DNA of 64,000 bases from Marmoricola sp. OAE513 (GTDB lineage: Bacteria > Actinomycetota > Actinomycetes > Propionibacteriales > Nocardioidaceae). Made by a program: the position numbers and the translations under genes. The notes beneath the pieces are model-generated. The model saw only the letters and a list, made by a program, of their open reading frames with translations, ran no database searches and was not told the DNA's origin. The DNA is taken from the NCBI RefSeq assembly GCF_040546585.1, contig NZ_JBEPOC010000001.1, forward strand, positions 3,410,001 to 3,474,000, written 5' to 3'. This document shows positions 1 to 8,716 of the stretch, one piece after another; positions within the stretch are counted from its first letter, which is position 1; each line of letters opens with the position of its first letter.

Positions 1-1003
1 CGACCAGGTAGTGCAACCAGTAGGAGCCGCCGGCGACGATCGAGAACGTCGCCCAGGCGAGCAGCGCCACGATCGCCCACGCGAAGGCCAGGTCCTTGGT
101 CCTCCAGGTGCCGCGGATGAGGAAGATGCCGACGGCCAGGGGCAACCCGCTGCCGATGACCGAGAGGGTGAGCAGGGCGAGGCGCTGTCCGGAGGCTTCG
201 GCGACCGAGGGGTTGTCGGCGATCACGCGGGCGGCCTTGACCCGGAACGGGTAGGTCGCCTCGTAGACATCGGCGGGTGACGTCCCGTGCGCGACCGCCC
301 AGAGGCTTACCAGTCCGAAGGCGATACCGGCGCCGAGAGCGGCCAGGCCGACCCGTTGGACGAGCTGCCCCCAGGTGACCCGGCGCTGGCGCCAGGCGAA
401 GATCCAGAACACGGCGGCGAAGACGACGACGTCGACCATGTTCTGCTTGACCAGCAGGGCGGAGACCGCTGCGGCACCCGTCGCCAGGGCCGCGAGCCGG
501 GCGGTGCGTTCCTCGTCGCTCAGCACCGCCTCGGTCGCGGTGCGCAGCCCCAGAGCGAGGAACGGCAGCGCCATCAGCTCACCGTTGACGCTCGCGGCTC
601 CGGCGAGCGGCCCGCCGAGCAGGGCGGCGGCGACCACTGCGGTGACCGAGGCGGCCCGGTCGTCGAGGACGCGGCGGGCGGTGGAGGCCAGCAGGAGCAC
701 CGTCGCCACGGAGATGGCGATGCCGATCACCCGGAGCGCCGGGATCCCGCCGAAGAGGTCCGCGACCTGGAACAGCATCATCAGCAGCGGAGGACGGTCG
801 ACCCAGTAGTTGCCGTAGAGCGAGTCGCCCGAGGAGCTCCACTGCCCGGCGAGGACCAGGAACCCGCCCTCGTCGGGGGTGCCTCCGAGGCGGAGCTGGA
901 TCAGCCGGAGCCCGATCATCACCAGGACGGCCGCGGGAACCCATGGCAGCGACCACACCGAGGAACGGCGCCCGGCGGTCGCCGTCGCGCTGGGAGAGGT
1001 CAC
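1..1003 (-). CDS. Membrane glycosyltransferase of the PMT/ArnT type (GT39-like), C-terminus beyond the window
   Basis: About 334 residues are visible, reading from a GTG at 1003 to the window edge. After a basic N-terminus (TAGRRSS) come many hydrophobic segments, and near residue 65 the stretch YGNYWVDRPPLLM. The acidic-plus-DRPPL loop is characteristic of dolichyl-phosphate-mannose mannosyltransferase/ArnT-like enzymes, which transfer a sugar or aminosugar from a polyprenyl-phosphate donor at the outer face of the membrane. The substrate cannot be told from sequence. The ATG at 1013 is followed two codons later by a stop in its own frame, so the GTG is the best start. The gene is cut by the window start. 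It lies just downstream of, and on the same strand as, the dehydrogenase at 1062-2141. Confidence 0.72.
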   Translation of the reverse strand, partial: MTSPSATATAGRRSSVWSLPWVPAAVLVMIGLRLIQLRLGGTPDEGGFLVLAGQWSSSGDSLYGNYWVDRPPLLMMLFQVADLFGGIPALRVIGIAISVATVLLLASTARRVLDDRAASVTAVVAAALLGGPLAGAASVNGELMALPFLALGLRTATEAVLSDEERTARLAALATGAAAVSALLVKQNMVDVVVFAAVFWIFAWRQRRVTWGQLVQRVGLAALGAGIAFGLVSLWAVAHGTSPADVYEATYPFRVKAARVIADNPSVAEASGQRLALLTLSVIGSGLPLAVGIFLIRGTWRTKDLAFAWAIVALLAWATFSIVAGGSYWLHYLV

Positions 1004-1061
1004 AGGTCCATGATGCCGGTCGGCCCACCCGCTCAGGCGCGGAACACGTACCGCGAGACCG

Positions 1062-2141
1062 TCAGCTCTTCCCGCCCGCCAGCGTCCACGCGGCCGGACC
1101 CGTCGGCACCGGGATGTCGGCGTACGTGACGATGCCGGGGCGGGCCGCGACGACGTGCCGGACGGCGTTGAGCACGGGCAGACCGGTGATCGTCATGCCG
1201 ATGCCGTGCATGTCCTCGACAGTCAGCGTGTCCAGCGGCTGGTCGGGCATCAGGCCGAAGTTCAGGGTGACGTTCGGGGATCCCTCGACCTCGACCTTGT
1301 AGCCGTGCTCGACCGGCATTGCGGGTTCGAGGTGCCGCGTCATCACCCAGCGCTGGTGCAGGTCGAGCACCTCGCCGCCGTTCACGACGCCGACCCAGCG
1401 CAGGTCCAGCCCGGCCATCGTGCCGGCGGCGATCGGGCGCCCGGGAAGGTCGAGGTCCTTGGTCGTCGCTGCGAACCCGACGTGGCACCGCACCTCGTCG
1501 AGCTCGATGCCGAGCGTCGCGGCGAGCATGTGCACGCCGTCGGCGAACACCACCGACGCAGCCTCGACGTCCGCGGCGTGGCCGGGGTCGTCCATCGGAC
1601 GCCCCCACCCCATGCCGTCCATGTTCGAGTCCGAGGCGTACGCGCTGACGTCGACCGACTCGTGCATCGTGATCTTGCGGACCTCCTGGCACACCCCCGT
1701 CGCGACCGCGCCGAGGAGCTGGGCGAAGCCGGGGTTCATGCCGCTGCCGAACAGGCTCGCGCCGCCCTCGCGTGCCGCAGCCTCCAACGCCTCGCGGGAA
1801 CCGGCTGGCAGGCTGTGGCCGGTGAGGAACTCGGCGCTCGTGACGACGTTGGCGCCGGAGCGCAGGATCCGGCTGAGCTCCTCGACGTCGGGGTGCAGCG
1901 GCGTGTAGATCACGCAGTCGGGCGCCAGGGCGAGCAGCGCCTCGGCGTCATCGGTGGCCCGGATGCCGCACGGCTCGTCCAGCCGGCAGAGCAGAGCGGC
2001 GTCCTGCCCGACCTTGTCCGCGCTCCAGGCGTAGCAGCCGACGAGCTCGAGGTCCGGACGCGCGAGCACGCTCCGGAGGGTCTTGCGAGCCACGTTGCCG
2101 GTGGTCCACTGGACGACGCGCAGGGGAGCAGGTGAGGTCAT
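1062..2141 (-). CDS. Dihydrodipicolinate reductase-like NAD(P)-dependent dehydrogenase
   Basis: A 359-aa protein with an N-terminal Rossmann segment of the DapB fold (VVQWTTGNVARKTLRSVL, residues 9-26), where the usual GxxGxxG reads TTGNVAR. This N-terminus and the overall length match the actinobacterial group annotated as 'dihydrodipicolinate reductase', related to 2,4-diaminopentanoate dehydrogenase; it is longer than true DapB (about 250 aa). A conserved GSGMNPGFAQLLG segment lies near residue 133. The physiological substrate is unknown, and lysine biosynthesis is unlikely. The gene starts at an ATG, and upstream on its strand lies the 32-bp repeat array at 2181-2462. The glycosyltransferase follows 58 nt downstream and may share the transcript. 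Confidence 0.75.
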   Translation of the reverse strand: MTSPAPLRVVQWTTGNVARKTLRSVLARPDLELVGCYAWSADKVGQDAALLCRLDEPCGIRATDDAEALLALAPDCVIYTPLHPDVEELSRILRSGANVVTSAEFLTGHSLPAGSREALEAAAREGGASLFGSGMNPGFAQLLGAVATGVCQEVRKITMHESVDVSAYASDSNMDGMGWGRPMDDPGHAADVEAASVVFADGVHMLAATLGIELDEVRCHVGFAATTKDLDLPGRPIAAGTMAGLDLRWVGVVNGGEVLDLHQRWVMTRHLEPAMPVEHGYKVEVEGSPNVTLNFGLMPDQPLDTLTVEDMHGIGMTITGLPVLNAVRHVVAARPGIVTYADIPVPTGPAAWTLAGGKS

Positions 2142-2180
2142 GCACGGGACGCTCCCACGGAACTGGACAGGTGTCCAGCA

Positions 2181-2462
2181 CCGCCGAGAGGTCCCAGATG
2201 TCTCAGCGGCGGACGCCGAGAGGTCCCAGATGTCTCAGCCGCGGACGCCGAGCGGGCGCGGATGTCTCAGCAGCGGACGCCGAGCGGGCGCGGATGTCTC
2301 AGCGGCGGACGCCGAGCGGGCGCGGATGTCTCAGCGGCGGACATCTCAGCCCGCTCGGCGTACCTGGGTGGGACATCTCAGCCCGCTCGGCGTACCTGGG
2401 TGGGACATCTCTGCCCGCTCGGCGTACCTGGGTGGGACATCTGTGCCCGGTCGGCGTCAGGG
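2181..2462. repeat. Two head-to-head arrays of a 32-bp repeat
   Basis: Left arm: copies beginning at 2207, 2239, 2271 and 2303, preceded by a partial copy at 2181-2206, all with a period of exactly 32 bp. Right arm: copies at 2341, 2373, 2405 and a partial one at 2437. The reverse complement of a right-arm unit shares the core ACGCCGAGCGGG and the tail GATGT with the left-arm units, while the other positions differ. The two arms therefore form an imperfect inverted array. The last unit runs into the stop codon of the secreted protein gene at 2457. No protein is evident in this 315-bp gap. Confidence 0.9.
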
Positions 2463-5400
2463 GGCGGCGACGACCGTGATCCCGAGGTACTTCGTGTTCT
2501 TGGTGCCGCCCTTGGTGTAGGTCACGACGAAGGTGGCCGCCTCCGGGACGATCGGCGTTCCGGTGATCGCGCCGGTCGCGGGGTCCAGGGTGAACCCGAC
2601 GGGCAGGCTGCCGTCGGTCACCGACCACGTGCCGCCGGTCGGGGTCGCCGCGAGCGAGGCGTTGTACGCCGCTCCGACGGTGCCGCCCGGCAGCGAGGTG
2701 GTGGTGATCGTCGGCGACCCCGCGTCGGCCACGTGGAAGATGTAGCCCTGCTTGGTCGACGTACCGGTGCTGGTCTCGGTGAAGGTCACGATCAGCGGGG
2801 TGTCACCGGTCTCAGTCGGCGTGCCCGAGAGCAGGCCGCCGGCGGAGAAGGTGATGCCGTCGGGCAGGAATCCAGCGACCGTCCAGGTGCCGTCCAGGCC
2901 GGTCTTGGTCAGCTGCTGGCTGTACGGCTGGTTGGTGACCGCGTCCGGGATCGACGTGGTGGTGATCTTGGGCTGCAGGACCTTGAGCGCGAACGACTTG
3001 CTGACGTCCCCGCCGCCGGTCTCGTGGAAGGCGATCTTGACCTGGTAGATCGTCGCGACGGTCGGCGTACCGGTCAGCGTGCCGGTGGCCGGGTCGAGGG
3101 AGAACCCGTCCGGGATCTGCACGGCTTCCCAGGTGCCCGGGCCGCCGGTCTTGGTGAACGTCACCGAGTAGGCGCCACCACGGTGGGCGTCGGGCAGGTT
3201 CGCGTCGGTCGTGATCGCGAGCGCGGTGCCGCCGACGTGCAGGGCGAGCGGCTTGAGGACGCTGCGTCCGGTCGACGTCTCGGTGAAGACCGGGTACACG
3301 CCGTAGTCACCGATAGCGGCGTTCGTCGTGCCGCTGATCTCGCCGGTCGCGGCGTTGATGCTCAGACCCGCCGGGAGACCGGTGATCGACCAGGTGCCGG
3401 CCTTGCCGGTCTTGGCCAGCGTGGCCGAGTACGCCGCACCGCGGGTCGCGTCCGGCAGCGTCGCCGTGGTGATCTCCGGACGCGCGGAGCGGGTGATGGA
3501 CAGCGCCTTGGTCGCGGACAGGCCGCCGGCGGTCTCGGTGAACTTCACCGTGAAGTTCGTGGTGCCCGGACCGGTCGGCGTACCGGTGATGGCGCCGGTG
3601 TCGGCATTCAGGGTGAGCCCGCCGGGCAGCTGGGTGCCGCCGGTGAGCGACCAGGTGCCGGCGCCGCCGGTCTTGGCCAGCGTCGCGGAGTACGCGATCC
3701 CGGTGTCACCGTCGGGCAGCGAGGTGGTGGTGATGGTGGGACCGTTCGGCGGGTTCTCCGAGCCCTGCAGCACCTTGAGCGCGAACGCCTTCTGGACCGA
3801 GCGTCCTCCTACTGTCTCGGTGAAGATCGGGTACACGCCGTACGTGCCTGTGGCGGCTGCGGTGACGCCGCTGATCACGCCGGTCTCGGCGTTGATCGTC
3901 AGGCCGGCCGGGAGGCCGGTGATCGACCAGGTGCCGGCGCGGCCGGTCTTGGCCAGCGTCGTCGAGTAGGCGACACCCTGGGTCACGTCGGGCAGCGTGG
4001 TCGTGGTGATCTCCGGTCGCGGCGAGCGGGTGATGGACAGCGACTTGGTCGCCGACAGCCCGCTCCCGGTCTCGGTGAACTTCACGGTGAACGTGGTGGT
4101 GCCCGGGCCGGTCGGCGTACCCGAGATGATGCCGGTGGCCGACGCCAGGCTCAGGCCGCCCGGCAGCGTGGTGCCGCCGGAGAGCGACCAGGTGCCGTCG
4201 CCGCCGGTCTTGGTCAGCGTCGCGGAGTAGGCCAGACCGGTGTCGCCGTCGGGCAGCGAGGTCGTGGTGATGGTCGGACCGGTCGGCGGGTTCTCCGAGC
4301 CGGCGAGCACCTTGAGCGCGAGCGGCTTGAGGACGGAGCGTCCGCCGGTTGTCTCGGTGAAGGTCGGGTAGACGCCGTACGTGCCGACGGCGACGTTCGT
4401 CGTGCCCGAGATGACCCCCGTGGTCGGGTTGATCGTCAGGCCGGTGACCGTTGTCTCCAGCGACCAGGTGCCCGCCTTGCCGGTCTTCGCCAGCGGTGCG
4501 GTGTAGGCGACGCCCTGGGTCGCGTCGGGCAGCGTGGCGGTGGTGATCTCCGGTCGCGGGGAGCGGGTGATGGAGAGCGCCTTGGTGGCGGACAGCCCGC
4601 TCCCGGTCTCGGTGAACTTCACGGTGAAGTTCGTAGTGCCGGGGCCGGTCGGCGTACCGGAGATGGTGCCGGTGTCGGCGTTCAGGGTGAGCCCGCCGGG
4701 CAGCTGGGTGCCGCCGTTCAGCGACCAGGTGCCGGCGCCGCCGGTCTTGGTCAGCGTCGCGGAGTAGGCCAGGCCGGTGTCACCGTCGGGCAGCGAGGTC
4801 GTGGTGATGACCGGGGCGTTCGGGTTGGTCACCGTGACCGACTTCGACGGGGACACGGCGCCCGCGTTCAGACCGCTCAGCGGGGACTGGACCCGGTACG
4901 TCGTGGTGCCCGCGGACGCCGGGGTCACCTGCACGGTGAACGAACCGTTCGAGGCCAGCGTCGTGCTCCCGGCCGAGACGTAGGAGCCACCGGAAAGGCG
5001 CTGGACGGCCAGCTTGGTGCCGGAGACGTACGGGGAGACCGTGCCCGACAGGGTCGTGGGCTGGCCGAGCGTGATCGAGGCAGGGGAGAGGTTCAACGTG
5101 ACCGTGGTCTTGCGCAGCACCGTGACGGTCTTGTTCGCCGAGTACGCCGTGGCGAGCTTCTTGCCCTTGCGCGGGGCGACCGCACGGTAACTGTACGCCG
5201 CCGGCGTGCTCGGCACGTTGAGGTTCACCGCGAACTTGCCGCCCGCGGTGGTGGTCGCGGTGTTCACCTGGGTCACCCAGCTCGCACCGGACTTGCGCTG
5301 GATGCGCACGAGGCTGCCCTTGGGGGACTTGCTCAGCGTGCCGGAGAAGGTCACCGCCTTGCCGCCGTACTGGTAGACCGGGCTCGCGCCCAGCGTGAGC

Positions 5401-5501
5401 TTGCGGGCAGTCGCCGCCTGCGCCGGGGCCAGACCCGTGAAGGCCAGGAGGGCGACGGCCATGACGGCGATCCAGGACAGTGACTTGGTGCGGAAACTCA
5501 T
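2457..5501 (-). CDS. Secreted multi-repeat Ig-like (He_PIG) surface protein, 1014 aa
   Basis: The ATG at 5501 has GGAG seven bases upstream and opens a signal peptide (MSFRTKSLSWIAVMAVALLA, then APAQA). A start at 5543 would only add an atypical leader. After two bacterial Ig-like modules (to about residue 240) come nine repeats of about 85 residues. Each begins with ITTTSLPDG-like strands and contains KTG-GTW and GTPT/GTISGTP motifs, as in the He_PIG putative Ig domain. Repeats 1-6 are three near-copies of a two-module unit, showing recent internal duplication. No LPxTG sorting signal or C-terminal membrane segment is seen, so the protein is probably secreted or loosely wall-bound. A shorter paralogue lies at 5695-7680. 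A role in adhesion or polymer binding is inferred from the family only. Confidence 0.85.
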   Translation of the reverse strand: MSFRTKSLSWIAVMAVALLAFTGLAPAQAATARKLTLGASPVYQYGGKAVTFSGTLSKSPKGSLVRIQRKSGASWVTQVNTATTTAGGKFAVNLNVPSTPAAYSYRAVAPRKGKKLATAYSANKTVTVLRKTTVTLNLSPASITLGQPTTLSGTVSPYVSGTKLAVQRLSGGSYVSAGSTTLASNGSFTVQVTPASAGTTTYRVQSPLSGLNAGAVSPSKSVTVTNPNAPVITTTSLPDGDTGLAYSATLTKTGGAGTWSLNGGTQLPGGLTLNADTGTISGTPTGPGTTNFTVKFTETGSGLSATKALSITRSPRPEITTATLPDATQGVAYTAPLAKTGKAGTWSLETTVTGLTINPTTGVISGTTNVAVGTYGVYPTFTETTGGRSVLKPLALKVLAGSENPPTGPTITTTSLPDGDTGLAYSATLTKTGGDGTWSLSGGTTLPGGLSLASATGIISGTPTGPGTTTFTVKFTETGSGLSATKSLSITRSPRPEITTTTLPDVTQGVAYSTTLAKTGRAGTWSITGLPAGLTINAETGVISGVTAAATGTYGVYPIFTETVGGRSVQKAFALKVLQGSENPPNGPTITTTSLPDGDTGIAYSATLAKTGGAGTWSLTGGTQLPGGLTLNADTGAITGTPTGPGTTNFTVKFTETAGGLSATKALSITRSARPEITTATLPDATRGAAYSATLAKTGKAGTWSITGLPAGLSINAATGEISGTTNAAIGDYGVYPVFTETSTGRSVLKPLALHVGGTALAITTDANLPDAHRGGAYSVTFTKTGGPGTWEAVQIPDGFSLDPATGTLTGTPTVATIYQVKIAFHETGGGDVSKSFALKVLQPKITTTSIPDAVTNQPYSQQLTKTGLDGTWTVAGFLPDGITFSAGGLLSGTPTETGDTPLIVTFTETSTGTSTKQGYIFHVADAGSPTITTTSLPGGTVGAAYNASLAATPTGGTWSVTDGSLPVGFTLDPATGAITGTPIVPEAATFVVTYTKGGTKNTKYLGITVVAAP

Positions 5502-5622
5502 CGATCTCCAACCTTCTGCTGATGCAACCCGAGTGGTGCGCACCCCACGTGCGCGGATTCCCGAGGCTATGCGGAACTCAAGTGATCAGGAAGTACTGGA
5601 GTGGCGCTGCGACGACCAATTG

Positions 5623-5657
5623 CGGAAGGCCCGGGGCGATTTGTCCCGGGCCTTCCG
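5623..5657 (-). terminator. Strong hairpin terminator downstream of the 5695-7680 gene
   Basis: A perfect 13-bp stem (CGGAAGGCCCGGG, 5623-5635, pairing with 5645-5657) closes a 9-nt loop. It starts 38 nt past the stop codon of the upstream minus-strand gene and lies before the start of the next. It lacks a long U-tract, as is common in GC-rich actinobacteria. Confidence 0.75.
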
Positions 5658-5694
5658 ATAAGGCGGTTTCTGCCTGCGTCTTCCTCGGCTGGTC

Positions 5695-7680
5695 TCAGCC
5701 CGCCGGAGGCGTCGGGTTCGGCACCAGGAGACCGAGCAGCTTCGTGTTCTTCGTGCCTCCGTTGGTGTACGTCACCTGGAAGCGGGCGTTCTCCGGCACG
5801 CTCGGCGTCCCGGTGATCGCCCCCGTCGTCGGGTTCAGCGACAGGCCGACCGGCAGGCTGCCCTGGGTGATCGACCAGGTGCCGCCGGCAGGTGTCGCTG
5901 CCAGCGTCGCCGAGTACGCCGACCCGACGGTGCCGTTCGGCAGCGAGGTGGTCGTGATCGTCGGGGAGCCCGGCGCTGCGGAGTGGAAGATGAAGATGTT
6001 CGACGACGAGGCACCGGTGCTGGTCTCGGTGAACGTCACCGTGATGCCCCAGTCACCGGACTCCGTCGGCGTTCCCGCCAGCAGGCCGCTGCTCGAGAGC
6101 GTGACGCCCTCGGGCGGGAAGCCGCTGCTGGTGATCTCCCAGGTGCCGTCGAGCCCGGTCTTGGCGAACTGGAAGCTGTAGGCCTGACCGGTCACCGCGT
6201 CCGGGATGGACGTGGTGGTGATCTTCGGCTGGACGACCTTGAGCGAGAAGCCCTTGGTGACAGAACCGCCGTTGGTCTCGGAGAAGGTGACGTACACCGC
6301 GTTGAGGCCAGCGACGGTCGGCGTACCGGTCAGGGTGCCGGTGGCCGGGTCGAGGCTGAAGCCGTCGGGGATCTGGTTCGCCGACCAGGTACCCGGCCCG
6401 CCGACCTTGGTGAAGGTGACCGAGTACGGCGCCAGGCGGTGGGCGTCGGGCAGCGTCGGGTCGGTGGTGATCGCCAGCGGTGTGCCGATGACCTTGAGGG
6501 CCAGAGCCTTGAGCACCTTGCGACCACCGGCCGTCTCGGTGAAGGTCGGGTACACGCCGTAGGTGCCGAGCGCGACGTTCGTCGTGCCCGAGATGACCCC
6601 GGTCGTCGGGTTGATCGTCAGGCCGGTGACCGGCGTCTCCAGCGACCAGGTGCCCGCCTTGCCGGTCTTCGCCAGCTCGGCCGTGTACGGCGCACCGCGG
6701 GTGGCGTCGGGCAGCGAGTTGGTCGAGATCGTCGGGAGCGGCGAGAACGTCATCGACAGGTTCTTGGTCGCCGAGAGGCCGGACCCGGTCTCGGTGAACT
6801 TGAAGATCACGTTGTTGGTGCCCGAGCCCTCCGGCGTGCCGGTGATCGCGCCGGTCGTGGCGTTCAGGGTCAGTCCCGGCTTGAGCGTTCCGCCCGCGAC
6901 CGACCAGGTGCCGTCGCCGCCGGTCTTGGTCAGGGTCGCCGAGTACGGCAGGTTCTTGTCGCCTTCGGGCAACGACGTAGTGGTGATCGTCGGCGCGTTC
7001 GCGAGGCTGACCTGGACCGCCCGCGTGGGGGAGACCGTGCCGGCGTTGAGGCCGGTCAGCGGGACCTGCACCCGGTAGCTCGTGGTCGTGGTCGGGTTCA
7101 CCCCGACCGAGTAACCGCCGGAACCCGACAGGGTCGCGTTGCCGACCAGGACCCAGCTGGTCCCGGAGAGACGCTGCACGGCGACCTTGGTTCCGGAGAC
7201 GAACGGCGAGACCGTGCCGGACAGGGTCGCGGTGCCCCCGGAGGCGACGATCGTGGGGTTCGCGGTCAGGGTCGCGGTGGTCTTGCGGAGCACCTTGACG
7301 GTGATCGTCTTCGAGTACGCCGTGGCCAGCTTGCCCTTCTTCGGGGCGGCGGCGCGGTAGGTGTACGACGCCGGGGTCGTCGGCAGCGTGACCTTGACCG
7401 AGTACTTGCCCGAGGACGTCGTGGTCTTCGTCTTCGCGGCGGTCACGTACGACGTGCCCGACTTCAGCTTGATCTTGACCGTGCTGCCCTTGGGGGACTT
7501 CGACAGGGTGCCGGAGAAGGTCACCTGCTTGCCGCCGTACTCGAGGGCCGGCGAGGCCTTGGTCGTCAGGGACCGCGCGGTGGCCGCCTGGGCCGGTGCC
7601 GCGAGACCGGTCAGAGCGACCAGCAGCACGGCTGCCGTCGCGAGCGTCGACCAGAGCCTGGTCCGGGGTGAAGTCGTCAC
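5695..7680 (-). CDS. Secreted Ig-like (He_PIG) repeat protein, paralogue of 2457-5501
   Basis: The GTG at 7680, with AAGG about 9 nt upstream, opens a signal peptide ending APAQAATA, giving 661 aa. Reading from 7776 would add a leader of unlikely composition. Two N-terminal Ig-like modules are followed by five repeats of about 85 residues (PTITTTSLPEG, PTISTNSLPDA, LAITTDPTLPDA, KITTTSIPDA, TITTTSLPNG). These match repeats 1, 2, 7, 8 and 9 of the neighbouring protein, so the larger protein looks like this one with the two-module unit amplified. It ends LVPNPTPPAG with no wall anchor. A hairpin at 5623-5657 separates the two genes. Confidence 0.84.
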   Translation of the reverse strand: MTTSPRTRLWSTLATAAVLLVALTGLAAPAQAATARSLTTKASPALEYGGKQVTFSGTLSKSPKGSTVKIKLKSGTSYVTAAKTKTTTSSGKYSVKVTLPTTPASYTYRAAAPKKGKLATAYSKTITVKVLRKTTATLTANPTIVASGGTATLSGTVSPFVSGTKVAVQRLSGTSWVLVGNATLSGSGGYSVGVNPTTTTSYRVQVPLTGLNAGTVSPTRAVQVSLANAPTITTTSLPEGDKNLPYSATLTKTGGDGTWSVAGGTLKPGLTLNATTGAITGTPEGSGTNNVIFKFTETGSGLSATKNLSMTFSPLPTISTNSLPDATRGAPYTAELAKTGKAGTWSLETPVTGLTINPTTGVISGTTNVALGTYGVYPTFTETAGGRKVLKALALKVIGTPLAITTDPTLPDAHRLAPYSVTFTKVGGPGTWSANQIPDGFSLDPATGTLTGTPTVAGLNAVYVTFSETNGGSVTKGFSLKVVQPKITTTSIPDAVTGQAYSFQFAKTGLDGTWEITSSGFPPEGVTLSSSGLLAGTPTESGDWGITVTFTETSTGASSSNIFIFHSAAPGSPTITTTSLPNGTVGSAYSATLAATPAGGTWSITQGSLPVGLSLNPTTGAITGTPSVPENARFQVTYTNGGTKNTKLLGLLVPNPTPPAG

Positions 7681-7804
7681 GAGGTACACCTTCTGGGAGG
7701 GAGGGGTCTTGCAGGGAGGGGCGCTTGCGCGCGCTGCTCCGAGGCTATGTCGAAGGGGGAGGTTCAGGAAGGACATTGGGCCGGTACGCCCTTAGCATCA
7801 CCGG

Positions 7805-8716
7805 GTGCCTCCTCGTTCGCCGTTGCCGCAGCGCCACGGTCTCGACGCCGCCTGGGTGCGGACTCCGGGTGCTGCCGAGGTGGGCGCGACGTCGATGGGC
7901 GCGTGGCTGCGGGACCGCTTTCCCGAGCGCGTCGACGTCGAGACGATGCTGGCCGACGAGCGATTCGTGTACGCCGACGCGACACCCGTGCGGGACGACG
8001 ACGCCTTCCGGCAGCACACGTTCGTGTGGTTCCACCGGGACCTGCGGGAGGAGCCGCCCGTGCCGGGCGAGATCCGGGTGCTGCACCGCGACGAGCGGAT
8101 CGTGGTCGTCGACAAGCCGCCCTTCCTGTCCTCGATCCCGCGCGGGGAGCACGTGACCGAGAGCGTCGTGGTCAAGCTGCGCAACCGGCTCGGGCTGCCC
8201 GAGCTCTCCACGGTGCACCGCCTCGACCGGGTCACCTCGGGGGTGCTGATGCTGGCCACCGAGCGGCGGTGGCGCGGGCCGTACCAGCTGCTCTTCCAGA
8301 ACCGTGCGGTGCGCAAGACCTACCGGGCGCTGGCGCCGTACCGGCCGGACCTGGCGCTGCCGGTCACCGTGCGCGACCACCTGGCCAAGGAACGGGGCTC
8401 GCTGGTCGCGCACGTCGTCCCGGACGCACCCCCGAACGCCGAGACCCTGGTGGAGCTGGAGGAACGGCGCGGCGACCTGGCCGTCTACCGGCTCTCCCCG
8501 CGGACCGGGAAGACCCACCAGATCCGGATGCACCTGCACGGGCTCGGGATCCCGATCGTGGGGGACCCGCTGTACCCCGACGTGCACGAGGTGAGCATCG
8601 ACGACTTCTCGACGCCGCTGCAGCTGCTGGCCGCCGAGCTGGCGTTCACCGACCCCGTGGACGGGACCGAGCGGTGCTACGTGAGCGGCCGGACCTTCCC
8701 GATCAGCTCGTCGTGA
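7805..8716 (+). CDS. RluA-family RNA pseudouridine synthase
   Basis: A 303-aa protein starting at GTG. The family signature HRLDRVTSG (residues 138-146) is present, with Asp141 as the catalytic aspartate that attacks uridine C1'. Further family blocks are VVVDKPPFLSSIPRG and the C-terminal GKTHQIRMHLHGLGIPIVGDPLYP. The enzyme isomerises specific uridines to pseudouridine in rRNA or tRNA; the target cannot be assigned. There is no S4 domain. The N-terminal 80 residues resemble other actinobacterial members of about 300 aa. The gene is divergent from the secreted protein gene (124-nt gap) and its end overlaps the convergent gene at 8703 by 14 nt. Confidence 0.88.
   Translation: MPPRSPLPQRHGLDAAWVRTPGAAEVGATSMGAWLRDRFPERVDVETMLADERFVYADATPVRDDDAFRQHTFVWFHRDLREEPPVPGEIRVLHRDERIVVVDKPPFLSSIPRGEHVTESVVVKLRNRLGLPELSTVHRLDRVTSGVLMLATERRWRGPYQLLFQNRAVRKTYRALAPYRPDLALPVTVRDHLAKERGSLVAHVVPDAPPNAETLVELEERRGDLAVYRLSPRTGKTHQIRMHLHGLGIPIVGDPLYPDVHEVSIDDFSTPLQLLAAELAFTDPVDGTERCYVSGRTFPISSS

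Noticed and set aside
2207-2462. CRISPR array
   Set aside because: The 32-bp units follow each other with no unique spacers and occur in both orientations; no cas genes are nearby.
2262-5483. Plus-strand open frame of over 1000 codons
   Set aside because: It is antisense to the secreted Ig-like protein, is Arg/Gly-rich and has no domain. High GC keeps such frames open.
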